Assembly: GCA_964019695.1 (NCBI GenBank)
Contig: OZ026515.1
Coordinates: 126,540,375-126,604,374, forward strand
Direction: 5' to 3'
Source: Loripinus fragilis
Taxonomy: Eukaryota; Mollusca; Bivalvia; Lucinida; Lucinidae
Length of the DNA stretch: 64,000 nucleotides
Shown here: piece by piece, positions 11,303-23,603 of the stretch
How the letters are laid out: each line of letters starts with the position of its first letter
Numbering within the stretch: the stretch's first letter is position 1
The notes under the pieces: generated by a model
Told to the model about the DNA's origin: nothing
Seen by the model: only the letters and a program-made list of their open reading frames with translations
The model's database searches: none
Program-made: the position numbers and the translations under genes

Positions 11303-13504
11303 TACTTCACCTGGATGTCACCACTGCCAGATAGTGATGACCCGTAAGAAAACATACAGTCTTCCAAACTTGCTAATATATACTCAGATAAACAATTAAA
11401 GGATATTTAGATTCAGTTCCATCTCTTACATTTAATACAATAAAAACTTAACAAATTATGTGTGTATTTCATAGTTCCAGATATCTGCAATCAAAATAAA
11501 TGTTTGATTTAAGTCACGATTCAATAATTAAAGTACAGTACATGTCCAAATGGTGCAACCCTCTATACTGAAAAGTCACAAGCATTCAAAAATGATTGAA
11601 ACCCATTTTTATCGTTTGTATTCCATAATGGCTGACTCCAAAATCATTGCTGGCTCTCAGCCAAAGGAATGACACATAATTTTGTAGTTTTTTTAGTATT
11701 TTACTTCAAATTTGTTGTCAAATTGGCTGGGGTATGCCATATCTGTACATTTTTATTGAAGATGTTGTCACGTTATTAGGTGCAATTAATGATAATTTGG
11801 TGTGAACACTTGTCTGTGGTCAGAATTAGAACATAAGTAATGACCAGGTAAAGGTTGCAGCAAAAAATATAAACGCCAATTTTTTTACTTGTGAACTTTG
11901 GGTAAAGAGGGTTGGTACTTTTGGTGTAATACTGTATCGTAACCAATGACCCGTAAATTTTATTTTGCATTCTGCTTAATTGCATATTAATAGTTCTATC
12001 AGATACGGAAATGCCTTGTATGGGAATTATTTTCTCAACGGTTATATAGTCAAAAGAATTTTATTACCTTCAATTGTTTTTTCTGAGTATAAATGTTCGG
12101 AAGGGTAAACAATGCTCTGCTATGAATCAGTAGGCATATGGTGTTATGTACGATTACTGCCCTGAAAGATGCATGGTATCTTTGAAAATAAAATCTTGCA
12201 CTTGCATCCCTTTGGTCACCCATTTTTACCAATAAATATTGGTATAATTAGTATGAGACTGTCCATTGTGCACAGTAAGGGGTCACAGGTAGAATTTTCT
12301 AAATTAAGGTGCATTTCTGTTCCTGCTTTATGCTTTATGTGGCATTTCATCAAAATGTCCGTTTAGGGGTTTCCAGTTTACAAAGGGTTATTAGTTAATA
12401 TAGTATTGTATGTTTATTTTACTTCTTGTATACTTTTATGCTAAAACACCTGCGAATACTAGTATTGTAGTAATAGGACACAACATGTTGAACACATTGT
12501 TGCAGACAATCCGCACGAGATAGACTCTCAAACTTTGCATAATTCTAATGATCTAAAAATGTATTTTAGCAATCAATACTAATAAACATTCAATTATTGC
12601 ACAGAGAGCTTTTAAAAACAAATGGCAGCTATCAATACTATGTATTTGATGGAGAAACCTTAAGAAAATAATGCTTTAACATCACAGAAGGATACACTAA
12701 TTGTTTTGAAAAAATTCAGTTCATAGTACATATGCAGAAGTATCAATGATCTAAAAATGCATTTTAGCAATTCAAACTCTGAGATGAAAACATAATTTCT
12801 GTAATCTGTATAAATCATTTTATGGTTGTCATTTTTGAATGGCAGTCACTTTGAGCACAGTAATAGTCGCACTTGTTTCGTGGTCATCTATTAAAAACAA
12901 GCATCAGCTAATGTGGCTAAAATTATGTTTTATTGTTCACCATTTTAGCCATTTTGTGATCTTGGACTATGCAAATGTAATAGGCACATATGCTTATGTG
13001 AGTCAGCACATGAGATTTTGTCACGCCACGAAGTCTTAGGCAAATCTACACAAACACGCAGACACACCAGAGTTTTCGCTTTTCTCATTTAACACATGCC
13101 TGTGAGTCTCTTAGTGTCAAGAGGCCAAATCTCAATTCTAATACACCCCATAGGAAGAAATACTTAGTTACTATTATCAGTCAGGGACATATCTTAGGGC
13201 CTTAGAAACCCATGTTTTGCTTAAAGTTTCCTGTGAATGGCCTGTAATCAAAGTTACCCTACATATAATGAAAATACCAATACACAAAATATAAGACTAA
13301 TATGATATATTTCAACAGTATCAATGAATTAACCGAAGCTTCAACTGTAAAAGCTAATTATAAGCATCATTTGCAGACATCTTTTTAAGTATTTATGCTC
13401 GCCAGCGTTTCTTATACAAAACTGCAGATAATGACTTTCCAGATTGCACATTCTTATAAACCATGATCCCCGACCTTAAATATACAATGTAGATATAATT
13501 CTAA
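11303..13504. other. AT-rich intergenic, one short direct repeat
   Basis: No gene is recognised. AATGATCTAAAAATG followed by ATTTTAGCAAT occurs at about 12549 and 12746, roughly 197 bp apart. Frames of 60-69 codons in this stretch show no domain. Confidence 0.5.
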
Positions 13505-13590
13505 AAATAAAATGTCCATTTTTATATATTTTAAGTTGTTTATAACTTGTCACTGGCGAAAGAGTGTAGTAAAGTATATGTTTATTAATA
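13505..13590 (-). repeat. Fragment of the 19-kb repeat block
   Basis: In reverse it matches 19400-19475, sharing CACTACACTCTTTCGCCA followed by TGACAA and TTATAAACAA. Confidence 0.7.
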
Positions 13591-13899
13591 GACTAGTAAA
13601 AATACGGATGAAACTAACGACTATCGACTAATGACTAAAAACTAAACTCACTGTGTATAATAGTGTACACTGTGTACATGTAACTAATTGTACTGAAGCG
13701 GAAAATGAATCTAAACACAAAAAAGCGACAGCTACGTGCTACAACATTTATAGTGTAGCGGCTTGCAAACATGACTCGTAGGCCTGTGTTAACGGGTTTG
13801 AGCCTCATGACGGACAATATTTGGTCCGTTTATATACATACTGATAGGGATTTAAACGAACAGCTTTTATTTAAGGATAGTGTTCTCTATCCACTTTTA

Positions 13900-14125
13900 C
13901 TGTCATGCCAGCAAAGAGTGACAGTGACGTCATGTTTTGTTAACAAAATTATCAGGGACTAATAATCAATGGATCACTTGTGCATTAATCCTATCCGCAG
14001 GATAGGATTAATACACATGTGATCTATCGATTCCCGTTAGCTCAAGTGGAGTGTACGAATTAATGTTGAACTTAACAATTGAAAACAAAATATTACGTCA
14101 CTGTCACTCTTGGTTGGCACGACAG
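13900..14125. mobile_element. TA-flanked MITE, copy 1
   Basis: The ends are CTGTCATGCCAGCAAAGAG and, reversed, CTGTCGTGCCAACCAAGAG, and the inverted ends extend for about 45 bp with GTGACAGTGACGT. TA lies on both sides (13898-13899 and 14126-14127), as for Tc1/mariner-type insertion. The centre holds a palindrome around AATCCTATCC/GGATAGGATT. The copy at 31695-31907 shares ends and centre in the opposite orientation. No coding capacity. Confidence 0.88.
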
Positions 14126-14127
14126 TA

Positions 14128-15564
14128 GATTGAGCGACTGTATGATTGACCAACAGTTTTAAAATGACAGATTAATTCTATCGATGTAAGTTCGATCGCC
14201 ATTCAACTAATAGAGGATGGATAGGCACCCTAAGTTTACCTCCCCAATGAGAGCTGGAATCTTAACTTTCATAGGTACTGTCGGGTAATGTAAAACGTGT
14301 TGCACAGAGTATCTACTTTCTTTCTGGAGGAAAATCTGCCTTTCAAAAACCATTTGTCCGTTCCTGATAGACCAAATTAACTCATGATGTAACACGGGAT
14401 GCAACGTTTGTGTGCTAGGAGTCAACTGTTTTTGTTTTATAAAAATTAAATTTGTTTGGATAGGTCTTGTTATATATTTACAAGTGAACGATTTGTAGAG
14501 TATTTGGTCTTCGATACATAGGTAAAAAGAATACAAATGTATCGATGTATATGTCTGAACTATTAGACGCCCAGAAAGTTTTTAGAGCACCACACATATT
14601 CAGTCGAGATTTCAAGATACTAGTAATGTAACATAGCAGTCTCCACATCGTGCATTAGGTCAAATATATGACAACATCTACTCATTCAAATTTGATATGA
14701 AAAAAGCAAAATGGTGGACCTCTAAATCACAATATGCTGCACCCCGTGATAAGCAACATGATCAGTCTATCGGAGCCTTTAATTACAGACAAATATCCAG
14801 GTTCATTGGTTTGTTTCTATGAATGGAAAACATCGACTTCCTGAACAACTCGGTTATATCGAAATAGGATAGAGAGACAAACTTAATCATAAGGCTTCTC
14901 GGTTAATTGAAAAATTAAGTAACTCAAAGAGACCCTGTCTTTTCTGTTATAATTATTACAGCTCTACCAATAAGGCGGCGATCACGAACGCTCTGATTGC
15001 CATAAACAACGGCTTCGATCATTTACCAAAGTAGAAGAATGTTGACAGAAGTACGGCTTTACTGTGTGTGACAAGCCAGCACACAACTCGACTATCACGG
15101 TTACTTTTCTCCTAGGGTAGGGCAAAAGTTCCAATAAATCAAAAAAAGTTTCATATATGAAATACAATATTTATGATTATTTAGCAATATAATGATTCAT
15201 AGCAATATAATTATTCAGAAGTTAGATATATTAGCGGAATTAAATGCAATAAACGATGGCCAATTGTATATATTGGGGGGCCACAAGTTATATTTTCGGA
15301 AAAAATGCATTCTTTCACTGTCGATCGATTTTGTCTTAGCAAACAGTGTAGACTCTGATCAAATGCGCATCTGGGTCTGCACTGTTTGCCAAAATACGGA
15401 TTTAGGAGCCAATAGTAGATAAAGGGATATTAATGTCTGCGAATAATTTGGTCGTTTTATTAACACTTCCTACACTCAAACCAATTAAGTGAGTGAAGAG
15501 CTATCCTACAAAAGGAAACGTGAGAGCAAGGTGTGTTCGAAATGTCATGTGTGTGTTCAAAAAA
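14128..15564. other. Intergenic, hairpin-family relic near 15350
   Basis: No gene is supported. Around 15345-15400 CTCTGATCAAATGCGCATCTG and the following bases resemble worn copies of the GATCAGACTGC hairpin family. The 109-codon minus-strand frame at 14207-14536 has no recognisable motif. Confidence 0.45.
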
Positions 15565-15660
15565 GTGAGTATCACCAGGAAATGATGCAATCATAGACCA
15601 CAAGCTAACCCTCGCCACCGTGAATTAAACACAGTCCACAGACAGCTACACGACAACCGT
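15565..15660 (-). repeat. Fragment of the T-rich family
   Basis: Reading AGTGAGTATCACCAGGAAAT, then GCAATCATAGACCACAAGC, it matches the reversed end of the 9926 and 50967 copies. Confidence 0.6.
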
Positions 15661-16204
15661 GAGACTGCATTTTAATGAAATGTTTAGGGTAATCTCTCCA
15701 GATGTAAGTGACCTCACACCGGATGGCGTGCGTGCGTGTGTGTGTGTGTTGTGTGTGTAAATTTCCGTCAACAGCTTAAGTCATATTGAGCCAGTGTCAT
15801 GGCTTAATGCCGCATCTGATAAACTGAAGATTTACTGAAGCCAGATAACCGTAGTCGAAAGGAAGTCTATAATCGATATTTCGATAACTCTCAGCGACTG
15901 CTAAGGTCAGTCTAAGTATGGGTTCTCAATCCCAATCCCCTCCCCTTCTCTTACCAACAAACACACGCACTCACGTGTTTGCGTGCATCTCCATACCCAA
16001 CATATCAACGAAAAGCATTTACAACTACATCACTTCGCCTGGCATATAAAAAATTGTTTGTGTTGGTGCGTGCACTGGGTTTCCTTCGATCAAACTTGAC
16101 TTGTCCAATGGATACCAGGGCTATTGTATACAAGGCACTGTTTGGGCCCAGGTTTCGGGTGTGCAAGGACTGTTTAGACTCCCTGTCTGACACTTTATAT
16201 GTTC

Positions 16205-16275
16205 TGCTTAGAACTGGTTCAACTCAAAAATTTATCAAACGTCCCGATATGACTAAAAGATTGTTGATTGGTGAG
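16205..16275 (+). mobile_element. SINE 3' fragment
   Basis: It shares GAACTGGTTCAACTC, CGTCCCGATATGACTAAAAG and ATTGTTGATTGGTGA with SINE tails in the window. The head and AAAC tail are missing. Confidence 0.55.
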
Positions 16276-16714
16276 TAAACCATCAGCGCAGACAAAAAAA
16301 AATTTCGACATTATTTGAACACAGTCATTTTAAAAGCCCAATAATGCCTAGCACCAGTCAGTTTAAATGGATTGAAGACTCCAGTAAGCATAAATGGATA
16401 AACCGATCTACACTGTTCCATACTTAATCAATATTGAGTGCCCACTATTTCGTTGCTCTAATTGAGAGAGCGAAGGATATGATGACCATAGAAACTATTT
16501 TTAGAACGAATTTCTACCAAAACGGGGTCTCTGAATTGAAGATTGCACCAGCGGTCCCGCCAGTGTGTGGTGAAAAACAGGTCTTTTCGATATCCCAAAG
16601 TGTTTCTAAAACTATATAATGTTATTATGTGATATCATATAAAACATTATTTTGGGACTACACGTACATTGGCATATTCTATAGTCCCAGTGAAAGAACA
16701 AATAAAAAATAAAA

Positions 16715-16905
16715 AAGCCACTTGAGCGTTAGACTGGGGATCGAAAGGCTAATGCCAGTTCGAGACTCACCGCCGGCGCAGTCACTATTACACACGTTAT
16801 CCACTGCTTACTACTGGTTCAACCTATGAAAAAAGGAAATCGTCCCGACATTACTGAAAATTTGTTGACGCGGACGTAAAGCTCCAAGAACAAACAAACA
16901 AAAAC
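16715..16905 (+). mobile_element. Diverged SINE copy
   Basis: A tRNA-like head (GCCACTTGAGCGTTAGACTG, GCCAGTTCGAGACTC) is followed by TACTGGTTCAAC, CGTCCCGACATTACTGAAAA and TTGACGCGGACGTAAAG, with an ACAAACAAACAAAA tail. Confidence 0.72.
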
Positions 16906-16924
16906 TTGAAAAAAAATATATATT

Positions 16925-16990
16925 AGGTAGGAATCGAACCAGCGACCACTTGTATATGAGTCAGCTGTTCTAGCCACTAGACCACAGAGT
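16925..16990 (-). tRNA. tRNA-like relic, probably not a working tRNA
   Basis: Reversed, the sequence has GTGGTCTAGTGGCTAGAAC like a box A and GCTGGTTCGATTCCTACC like a T arm. No 7-bp acceptor pairing is visible and the anticodon stem pairs poorly, so this is more likely a SINE head or a tRNA pseudogene than a functional gene. Confidence 0.35.
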
Positions 16991-17364
16991 CTGCTGTATT
17001 GTGTGTCTCTTATTTTGTTTTCTTATTTTGAACCTGTTTGTAACTTTAGACGACGAGTACAACTATCCATAACAGTGAATATACGTCATTGTATGCGCAT
17101 GAATAATTTTCTAAGCGAGGCGGATCTAGTTTCCATTACTATTTGTTTCAATCAAAATTACAAATAAACATGAAAACTATTCAAGAAATACACTGGAACT
17201 AATGATACTGAAGTTTGGGCTCTTATTTACACGAGCAGAAGCTGGTGATGTAGCAAATTTGTTGTGTTTTAAAATGTTGTTAAGTATATGTTGAACCCGC
17301 CACCATTTCTTGGTCATAAACTTTAGTCTTAGTCGTTAGTCAATCCTTATTTGTACTAGTCCAA

Positions 17365-17464
17365 TAGGAGCTATGTAAGCCAGTACAACTTAAATGCTAA
17401 TTAGCATACTTAAACTTTAAGTATGCTAATTAGCATGTAATTTGTACCGGCTTACATAGTTCCC
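17365..17464. repeat. 100-bp near-perfect palindrome
   Basis: The arms meet at a single unpaired base (17415). The arms carry CTATGTAAGCCAGTACAA on the left and, reversed, the same with few mismatches, plus the inner palindrome ATGCTAATTAGCAT. Single-arm versions of the word GCCAGTACAAGTTA occur at 19375 and 27635, so this is one end of a wider repeat. Confidence 0.85.
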
Positions 17465-17700
17465 ATGCAGCCATTAACAATAACAGAGCATTTAAATTGG
17501 CATTTCCTCTGTCATAATGAAATCAAATAACTATACACACAATTTCATCTATAATGGAGTTTATGATTGCTGTCAACATATAAATAAGGTGACGTAGGTA
17601 ACAAAAATGTGTCATGCATTAATGGATAAATATATTAAATTGTCGCCAGGCTTAGGTAAAATTTGAGTCTTCTCTACACCGTTTGCTTACATATATTATA
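17465..17700 (-). repeat. Repeat block A, minus copy
   Basis: Its reverse matches 19170-19330 and 27390-27560, sharing GTTACCTACGTCACC, ATAGACAAATTAT-type edges and TCCATTTATG words. It lies next to the palindrome at 17365. Confidence 0.65.
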
Positions 17701-18124
17701 GACAAATTATTATATATATAACACTAATTTAAAAGAGTTTTAAGAGTGTCATGGATTGGTTTGCAGAGTGTGATAAGGGTTTCCCTGTTCATACCCTCTT
17801 ACTATTTTATGTTTGTTTGGTTCTGTTACTTTGATATGATAGTTTCTAGATTTTCTTTTACCTATTGTTCATAACAATTTACACATTGCACTGAATATAC
17901 ATCAACAAATAGTGTATAATAGCATAACAGTATTTCCTGCAGAGATATTACTGATTGTCTTCCAAAGCGGGGGTTTCTGTCTTTTACAAACACACAGAAG
18001 GGCAATTCTTAAAACTGGTGAAATTCTAGTTTCACCCTACTTTTAAACAGAGTGAATGGGTAACTGATTTGTCAACAAGCCTTCTCGAAGCTTTGCCTGG
18101 TAAACTTGATATCAAAAGACACTC

Positions 18125-18290
18125 ACCTTGAGTTCCTTATTTCCTGGTCATACTCACTCACTTTTTCGGGGTTGCTTTACTTATTATATTCCGAATGTCA
18201 TGTCGCTGGTATGGATCTTTGCCTCTGCCTCGCGGTGTCGTGGGGTGGTTTGTAGTGTGTGATTGTGGCAGTTCCTGGTCATACTCACTG
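18125..18290 (+). repeat. Two fragments of the T-rich family end
   Basis: TTTCCTGGTCATACTCACT at about 18150 and GATTGTGGCAGTTCCTGGTC at about 18260 both match the conserved right end of the family. Confidence 0.6.
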
Positions 18291-18332
18291 AAGTATTATG
18301 GATTGAACCTATGGGACTCACATCTTAAACTG

Positions 18333-18955
18333 CATGCCTGTTGAAAAAGTAGTACCGCACGCAGCTTTACACAATTCGCAAGGTAGTTTTTTGTGTTTTT
18401 TTATTTATGTTATGTTGGGTTATGTCGATCTCTTTGTAACACTTATACATGTTTACACGAGGCCTATTAAAGATGAATTATGGCATGTTTGTTGGTTTGC
18501 AAAGCCATCTAAAATATATGAACAATTCTGCTGTTAACAGCTTGCAGAAAGCATTTAAGCCAAAGGTGACCCGTTTTTGTACCCATATACTTGTAGATAT
18601 TTGTGATGGCTAACTTTGTTTGCGGGTCGGCTTTTCTACAGTGAAAGGTAAGTTACGGAATTTTCTACATCAAGCAAATTGGGCATATTTCACCAATTGA
18701 TTATGCTTGTGAATGTACATATTAGTTATTTTTGTGACGAAATTACTCCAAATACTTAGAAATGACATCAACCTGATGCAGATTGGGTGTACAATCATTA
18801 GCTACACGAATATTGTGAATGACATCTTCATTCATAAAATGTATATATCATTGAATAACCTTGTTTATAGCATATTGTCACCAAAAGACCAACCAAGATG
18901 CTCCTACATCAGATTCTGTATTTTTGTGAAAAATTTAGTTTAGAATAAAACTTGA
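18333..18955 (+). repeat. Repeat block B, plus copy
   Basis: It matches the reverse of 25840-26610 over several hundred bases. Landmarks in order are TTGAAAAAGTAGT, CACGCAGCT, AAGGTAGTTT, ACATGTTT, AACAGCTTGCAGAAAGCATT, TTGTAGATATTTGTG and CCAAATACTTAGAAATGAC. The identity is moderate. No coding frame is conserved. Confidence 0.7.
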
Positions 18956-18959
18956 TTTG

Positions 18960-19488
18960 GTATGTTACAGTAAAAAAGAATACCACATGCTTCATATCTT
19001 TTGATCTTTATCACCATTAAATATATTTTGCTTATTATTTTAATGCGACGACAATATTAAAGATCAAATGATGTCAATTATCACAATAACACACTGCAGA
19101 CCTACCCACGACTATCTTAAAATTATTTTAAACAAGTGGTATGTAGAATAAATATAAGCAAATTTTGGAGAGCAGTAGGCCTAACGACAATTTATTATCT
19201 TTGTCCATTTATGCAAGACACTTTTTGTTACCTATGTTACCTTATTTGTATATTGACAGCAATTAAGCTTTATTATAAATAAAATTATTTCTTCATTTTT
19301 ATTTGATTTTATTATGACAGAGTTGATGCCCATTCCAATGCACTGTAAATGGTTGAATAGGGACTCTATAAGCTGGTACAAGTCACATGCTATTTTGCAT
19401 ACCTAAACATCTACTTCACTACACTCTTTCGCCAATGACAATTTATAAACAAACTTCGAATATATCAAAATGGACTTTTGAAAATATA
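18960..19488 (+). repeat. Repeat block A, plus copy beside a transposon
   Basis: It is homologous to 27285-27725 in the same orientation. Shared words include TGGAGAGCAG, AGGCCTAAC, TTTGTTACCTA, GTTACCT, CCAATTCCAATGCA-like and CAGTACAAGTTAC-like. Its right end meets the left end of the element at 19491. Confidence 0.72.
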
Positions 19489-19490
19489 TA

Positions 19491-20412
19491 CTGAACAAAA
19501 GTGAAAACGCTACACTTGAATTGTTGCCATCTATATACAAAATTATGCAATCCAAGAATGAAAATGAAAGTGTATCTTAATGTTTGAATACTGGGTAATG
19601 CACAACGGTAAAAGTTTTGCGGATGTTGTCACGAGGAAACACATGAAAGTCATTTAAATGTGACAGTGGTCCAATTTTTCAGGTTGCAAATTTGAACAGA
19701 AATCTCACACAGTTTAGGCCTCCAGAAATCCACTACCTACGAGATCCAACTGCACGAAATGGTAGTCTAGACATGTGACAACCAGATCTATGAAGGAATT
19801 ATCTCAAGTGTGTTTTGATCGTTTAGAAAAGCAATCTTAAAAAGTGGGTTTTCCATTAAATTGCCAAATTTGAAATTTTAACTCAGAAATCTCCATAGGA
19901 AAATCAATGTGTTGTTGCATCTCAAAATGAGGTCATTACTGGTCGAGAAATGGTAGAACTAATGTGCTGAGAGGTCTACTAATTTGGCAAAAGAAAATTA
20001 TCAAGAATCGTGATAAATCGAAGATTACCAAACATTTAATATTCCCTATGTGTTTTTTGTCGAAGGGAGACAATTTTCATTTTTTTAGAAATTTGATAAA
20101 TTTGAAATTGATTTCTGAGCTTGTTTCAGTGATTACGCAATTTTCTTGTGTTTGATGCAATACAATTGTGATTAATTTCGATAAGCATAATAATTTTAAT
20201 TTGTGCATGCGCAATAGCAAAATTCAGTGTATACAGCTTAAAACACCTAAAGGAGCATAACTCAGACATCAAACGAGATAAAGTGGTGAAGTTTCAACGA
20301 ATCGTTTGTTGGATGTCTGGAAAATATTTTTAAGCTTTAGTAAATACTTTTAGCCCAATACTTTCTCACAAAATATAGATAATTGTAGCGTAGTGTTTTC
20401 ACTTTTGTTCAG
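19491..20412. mobile_element. TA-flanked DNA transposon, 922 bp, no intact transposase
   Basis: The left end CTGAACAAAAGTGAAAACGC is matched in reverse at the right end, with one difference near base 19 (GTGTTTTCACTTTTGTTCAG). TA duplicates lie at 19489-19490 and 20413-20414. The end sequence and TA target fit the Tc1/mariner superfamily. The longest internal frame (19964-20155) has no transposase motif, so this is a non-autonomous or heavily decayed copy. Confidence 0.88.
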
Positions 20413-20499
20413 TACATCTTTTTAAATTAGCTCATTTATACTGTTGAAATGAATCATACTAGTCTTGTATTTTGTGTACTGGTTCGGGTAACGTTGATT

Positions 20500-20680
20500 A
20501 CAAGCCATTTACAAGAAACTGGCCACAGAGACCGTAGCAAACATGGGTTTGTAAAGCCCCAAGACAAGTCCCTGACTGAAAATAGTAACCAGGTTTTTCT
20601 TCCTATGGGTGCAAGAAAACACTCGCAAATTAGCCCATGTATCTCCATTTGGCCCCTAGACCATAGCGCAATGTATATTA
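20500..20680 (+). repeat. Repeat block C, plus copy
   Basis: It matches 27880-27980 in the same orientation through CCAAGACA, ACTGAAAATAGT, TAGCCCATGTATCTC and TTGGCCC-like words. Confidence 0.6.
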
Positions 20681-20854
20681 AAATCGACAAATCATAAGTG
20701 GTTCGTTATGTAACAGTTGATGGCTATAACAACGTTGCATGCATAATGACAAATCTTACCATATACACGCCAAAAAGCGATTTCAAAGTAGTTTAAATGT
20801 CATATGATAATAACAGTCAGGAAAAACAAATCAGAAAAATTCGCTTATTTAAGA

Positions 20855-21725
20855 AGGTACAGGCATTTTGTGAAGTAAAAAGTTTCTGATACCTATTAGG
20901 GGTATTTGGGTATGCTGAATCCAAAAACCAATGTTGGCAAGATACATCACTATTGTGGCAATTTAAACAAATTCTGTAAGTTTCAGGGCTGTGGATTAAT
21001 GATTTTAAATAAAGTGGACGTGTACCTACAAAGTGGCTTGTATCTCATCAGCAACTCATCCTACACTATTAAACATGCTAGCACTTTAAAATTCTTAGAT
21101 AAATTGCATGTACTTTAACCCGAGGGTCTGATACTCATATTTATTTTCTAAATAGCATATTCATCAATGTTGATGAAAACTTCAGAAAATAAGGGAAAAC
21201 GCTAAAAATATATTTGGGCATTTTAGGAATTATGAACATTATGACATATTTGTTTTAAAACAATACAACTTGATGGTTATCAATGTTTGTTTCTCATTTA
21301 TTACTTGAAAAGCTGGTAAACAGTCCAAAATTGTGCTATGAATAAAACTTAAATTTAAATAGCGGAATACTGATTAATGCAAGTTTATGTAAGTGTTGGT
21401 ATACTAAACGGAAATCTATTACCTTAAATACGATAAAAGCCTGTAATAATTATGTAAATTGCCTCCAAAACTACATGTATGTACTATAAGAGTAGACCCA
21501 TCTTATGACATAATGCTATTAATTTTTGACAAAAAACATTGTCAAAAAAATAAAATATTCCATTAATATGTCAAATTCTATGATTGTTGGTGACCATCTT
21601 GAAAATATGCAAATTAGTTCAATAAGACGCCATTTCTTAGCTTGCCAACATTTGTATTTGGTTTCAGCATACCAAATAATCCCTAATCAAGGTGTCAAAC
21701 CCTTTTCGTCATTAATGCCTATACT
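20855..21725. repeat. Element with imperfect inverted ends
   Basis: The segment at 20860-20950 (GGTACAGGCATTTTGTGAAG, ATTTGGGTATGCTGAATCC, AATGTTGGCAAG) recurs reversed at 21640-21725. The AT-rich interior has no conserved coding frame. It may be a worn fold-back element. Confidence 0.55.
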
Positions 21726-21954
21726 TGTTAACTTTTCTGATTTTTTTCCTGACAAGAAGTAGAATCCAACATTAGTACTCCTTTATTTTTGAAAGTTATC
21801 AAACGAGTTAGGATTTTATTTCTTTCATCAAACTCGTTTATAAATTCAAAAATACATGAGCACTTATATAGGATCCTCTTTTTGTAATGTATGGGAATAT
21901 GGTATGTATACATTGTCATATACTGTATCACCCACAGATTAATAATAAGACATC

Positions 21955-22130
21955 AAACCCTGTTGAATACGTCAGCGTGGACGATATATAGAGAATACTA
22001 GGTGAGTTTCTTTTGATAGCTGGTTGTTTACCAGACAAGGTTTTAAGAACGCTTGTTGAATCGCGAGGCTTGCCGAGCGATTCAACATGCGTTATCGAAG
22101 CCGAGCCTTGCAAACTTGATATCAAATGAC
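21955..22130. repeat. MITE-like repeat with a 9-bp hairpin
   Basis: TTGAATCGC at 22056 pairs with GCGATTCAA ending at 22085 across an 12-base spacer. Related words (CAACAAGCCTTCTCGAAGC, AAACTTGATATCAAA) occur near 18080-18110, so it is a dispersed repeat. Confidence 0.5.
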
Positions 22131-22582
22131 GCAAAGGACCTCAGACAGTCTTAATGAAAGATTACCCATAAAATGGCCAGAGAAGAGTTTCAAAGAAAAT
22201 TATATTTTTCATGAAAAAGATAGAAGTTTCAACTTTCGAATTATCCGCAAAAGCGTTTTTCTTATTCGACGAATACCAATAGAAAAATATGGATTGAAAA
22301 CTCTGTTTTTGCTATTCAACATATATAAAATAGAAAAAAAAATCTACTGAAGTTCTTCCTCCCCCGCTCGTGACCAAACTGATCTTTTTTTGCATGTAAA
22401 AAACGGCTTGATTGGTCACGGGTGTGGAGGGCGCTGTCAAAATGCTCAAAAACAATTTATTATTAAAAAATTAGTAGGAACTTATTTTATACAAGGCTGC
22501 AGGTATATATCAATTTACAATGGCATATATCAGGACTTAAGTTATGAGTGCATACGAAGTAATGAGTTGTCAAATATCTCAA

Positions 22583-22640
22583 TTAAACCATATGTTGTGG
22601 GTACTCAAAAAATCGTCGCGATGAGACAATTCTTTTAAGC
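22583..22640. repeat. CATATG-GTACTCA hairpin family, partial copy
   Basis: AACCATATGTTGTGGGTACT, then ATCGTC...GAGACAATTCTTTT matches the fuller copy at 30665-30745. Confidence 0.6.
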
Positions 22641-22800
22641 AAGAAATTATAGGTTAGATCTGATGTGTAAAAAATATAACAATTTAACGCTCAAAATTAT
22701 GTTTACCTAGATGGTATGATACACCTCAGCGAACAGGTCAGACTGATATATCTTAAAACATAACAGGTAATAGTCAAAAGTCAGGGACAGCATACATATA

Positions 22801-23603
22801 CTCAACTACAAAAGAAACCCATCAGTCACTTTTTAGGGAAACTATGGAAATCAAAATTAAGAAATGAAAATACATTTATACCATATTCCGTAGCAATCAG
22901 TTCTGCATCACATCATTGAATAATGTATCAGTTTTACTTAAATCTGTTCATGCTATTCGCCAGTGTTTAGACAAGGGGTCATTTTCAAAAATGACAAGTT
23001 TTTCACTTGACAATGAATATCTCGTTCTCGTCTAAATTAGTTCACTTGAGTTAAAGTCGTTCAAAAACAGACATGATCCTCTCCTGAAGCAATAACTGCG
23101 TCAGAACGAGGTCGAATCAAAAGCGCGTAACGTCGCACAACGTTCTTGAGAATCCATGCCCATTCTAAATGGAGAGCAACCTGGAGCTGTCGAAGATTCC
23201 GAGGTTGCATTGAATGATCGAGGATGCGTCGCCAGAGCTCACCCCACAACTGCTCTATCGGATTGAGATTCGAGCTTACTAAACTAACGCGGTTTGTTTT
23301 GGCTTCTGCACACACTCGATGGCTTTGCCAGAGAGGGATATACCGGTTATTGGACGAAATGAACTGATTAAGACTAGAACTCGAGTGAAAACCAATTGTC
23401 TGAAACTTGTCATTTTTAGAAATGACCCCTTGTCTATGCACTGGCGTACAGCATGAACGGGTTTGAGTAAAACTGTAATATTAATCAATATTTTGATGCA
23501 TAATTGATTGTTAAAGAATATGGTATAGAATATATTTTGATTTCTTAATTAGTTTACCCTAATTGCGCTTAAAAGTGACTGATGGGTTTCTTTTGTAGTT
23601 GAG
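22801..23603 (-). mobile_element. Tc1-like transposon with about 205-bp inverted ends
   Basis: The outer ends read CTCAACTACAAAAGAAACCC on both sides (reversed on the right), and TA lies at 22799-22800 and 23604-23605. The inverted repeats continue inward to about 23005 and 23399, including CAAGGGGTCATTTT and AAAATGACAAGTTT-type words, giving arms near 205 bp. Long arms of this kind are known among Tc1-like elements. The element carries a transposase C-terminal fragment on the minus strand but is far too short for a full gene, so it was deleted internally. Confidence 0.9.
23061..23441 (-). pseudogene. Tc1-type transposase C-terminal fragment
   Basis: The frame gives 126 residues. From about residue 54 it contains SSNLNPIEQLWGELWRRIL, then MQPRNLRQLQVAL and EWAWI. 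That is the DDE-transposase end of Tc1-like proteins, where the last catalytic Glu sits in the NPIE-type motif; the Glu is present here. A full Tc1 transposase is around 340 residues, so the DNA-binding region and the first two catalytic Asp positions are missing. The first third of the frame runs through the right inverted end of the element and is not transposase. It lies inside the TA-flanked element at 22801-23603. Not functional alone. Confidence 0.85.

Noticed and set aside
14207..14536. 109-codon minus-strand frame
   Set aside because: No recognisable domain or splice context; could be an exon, but nothing supports it.
16925..16990. Minus-strand tRNA gene
   Set aside because: Box B is convincing but acceptor and anticodon stems do not pair, so it is listed only as a relic.
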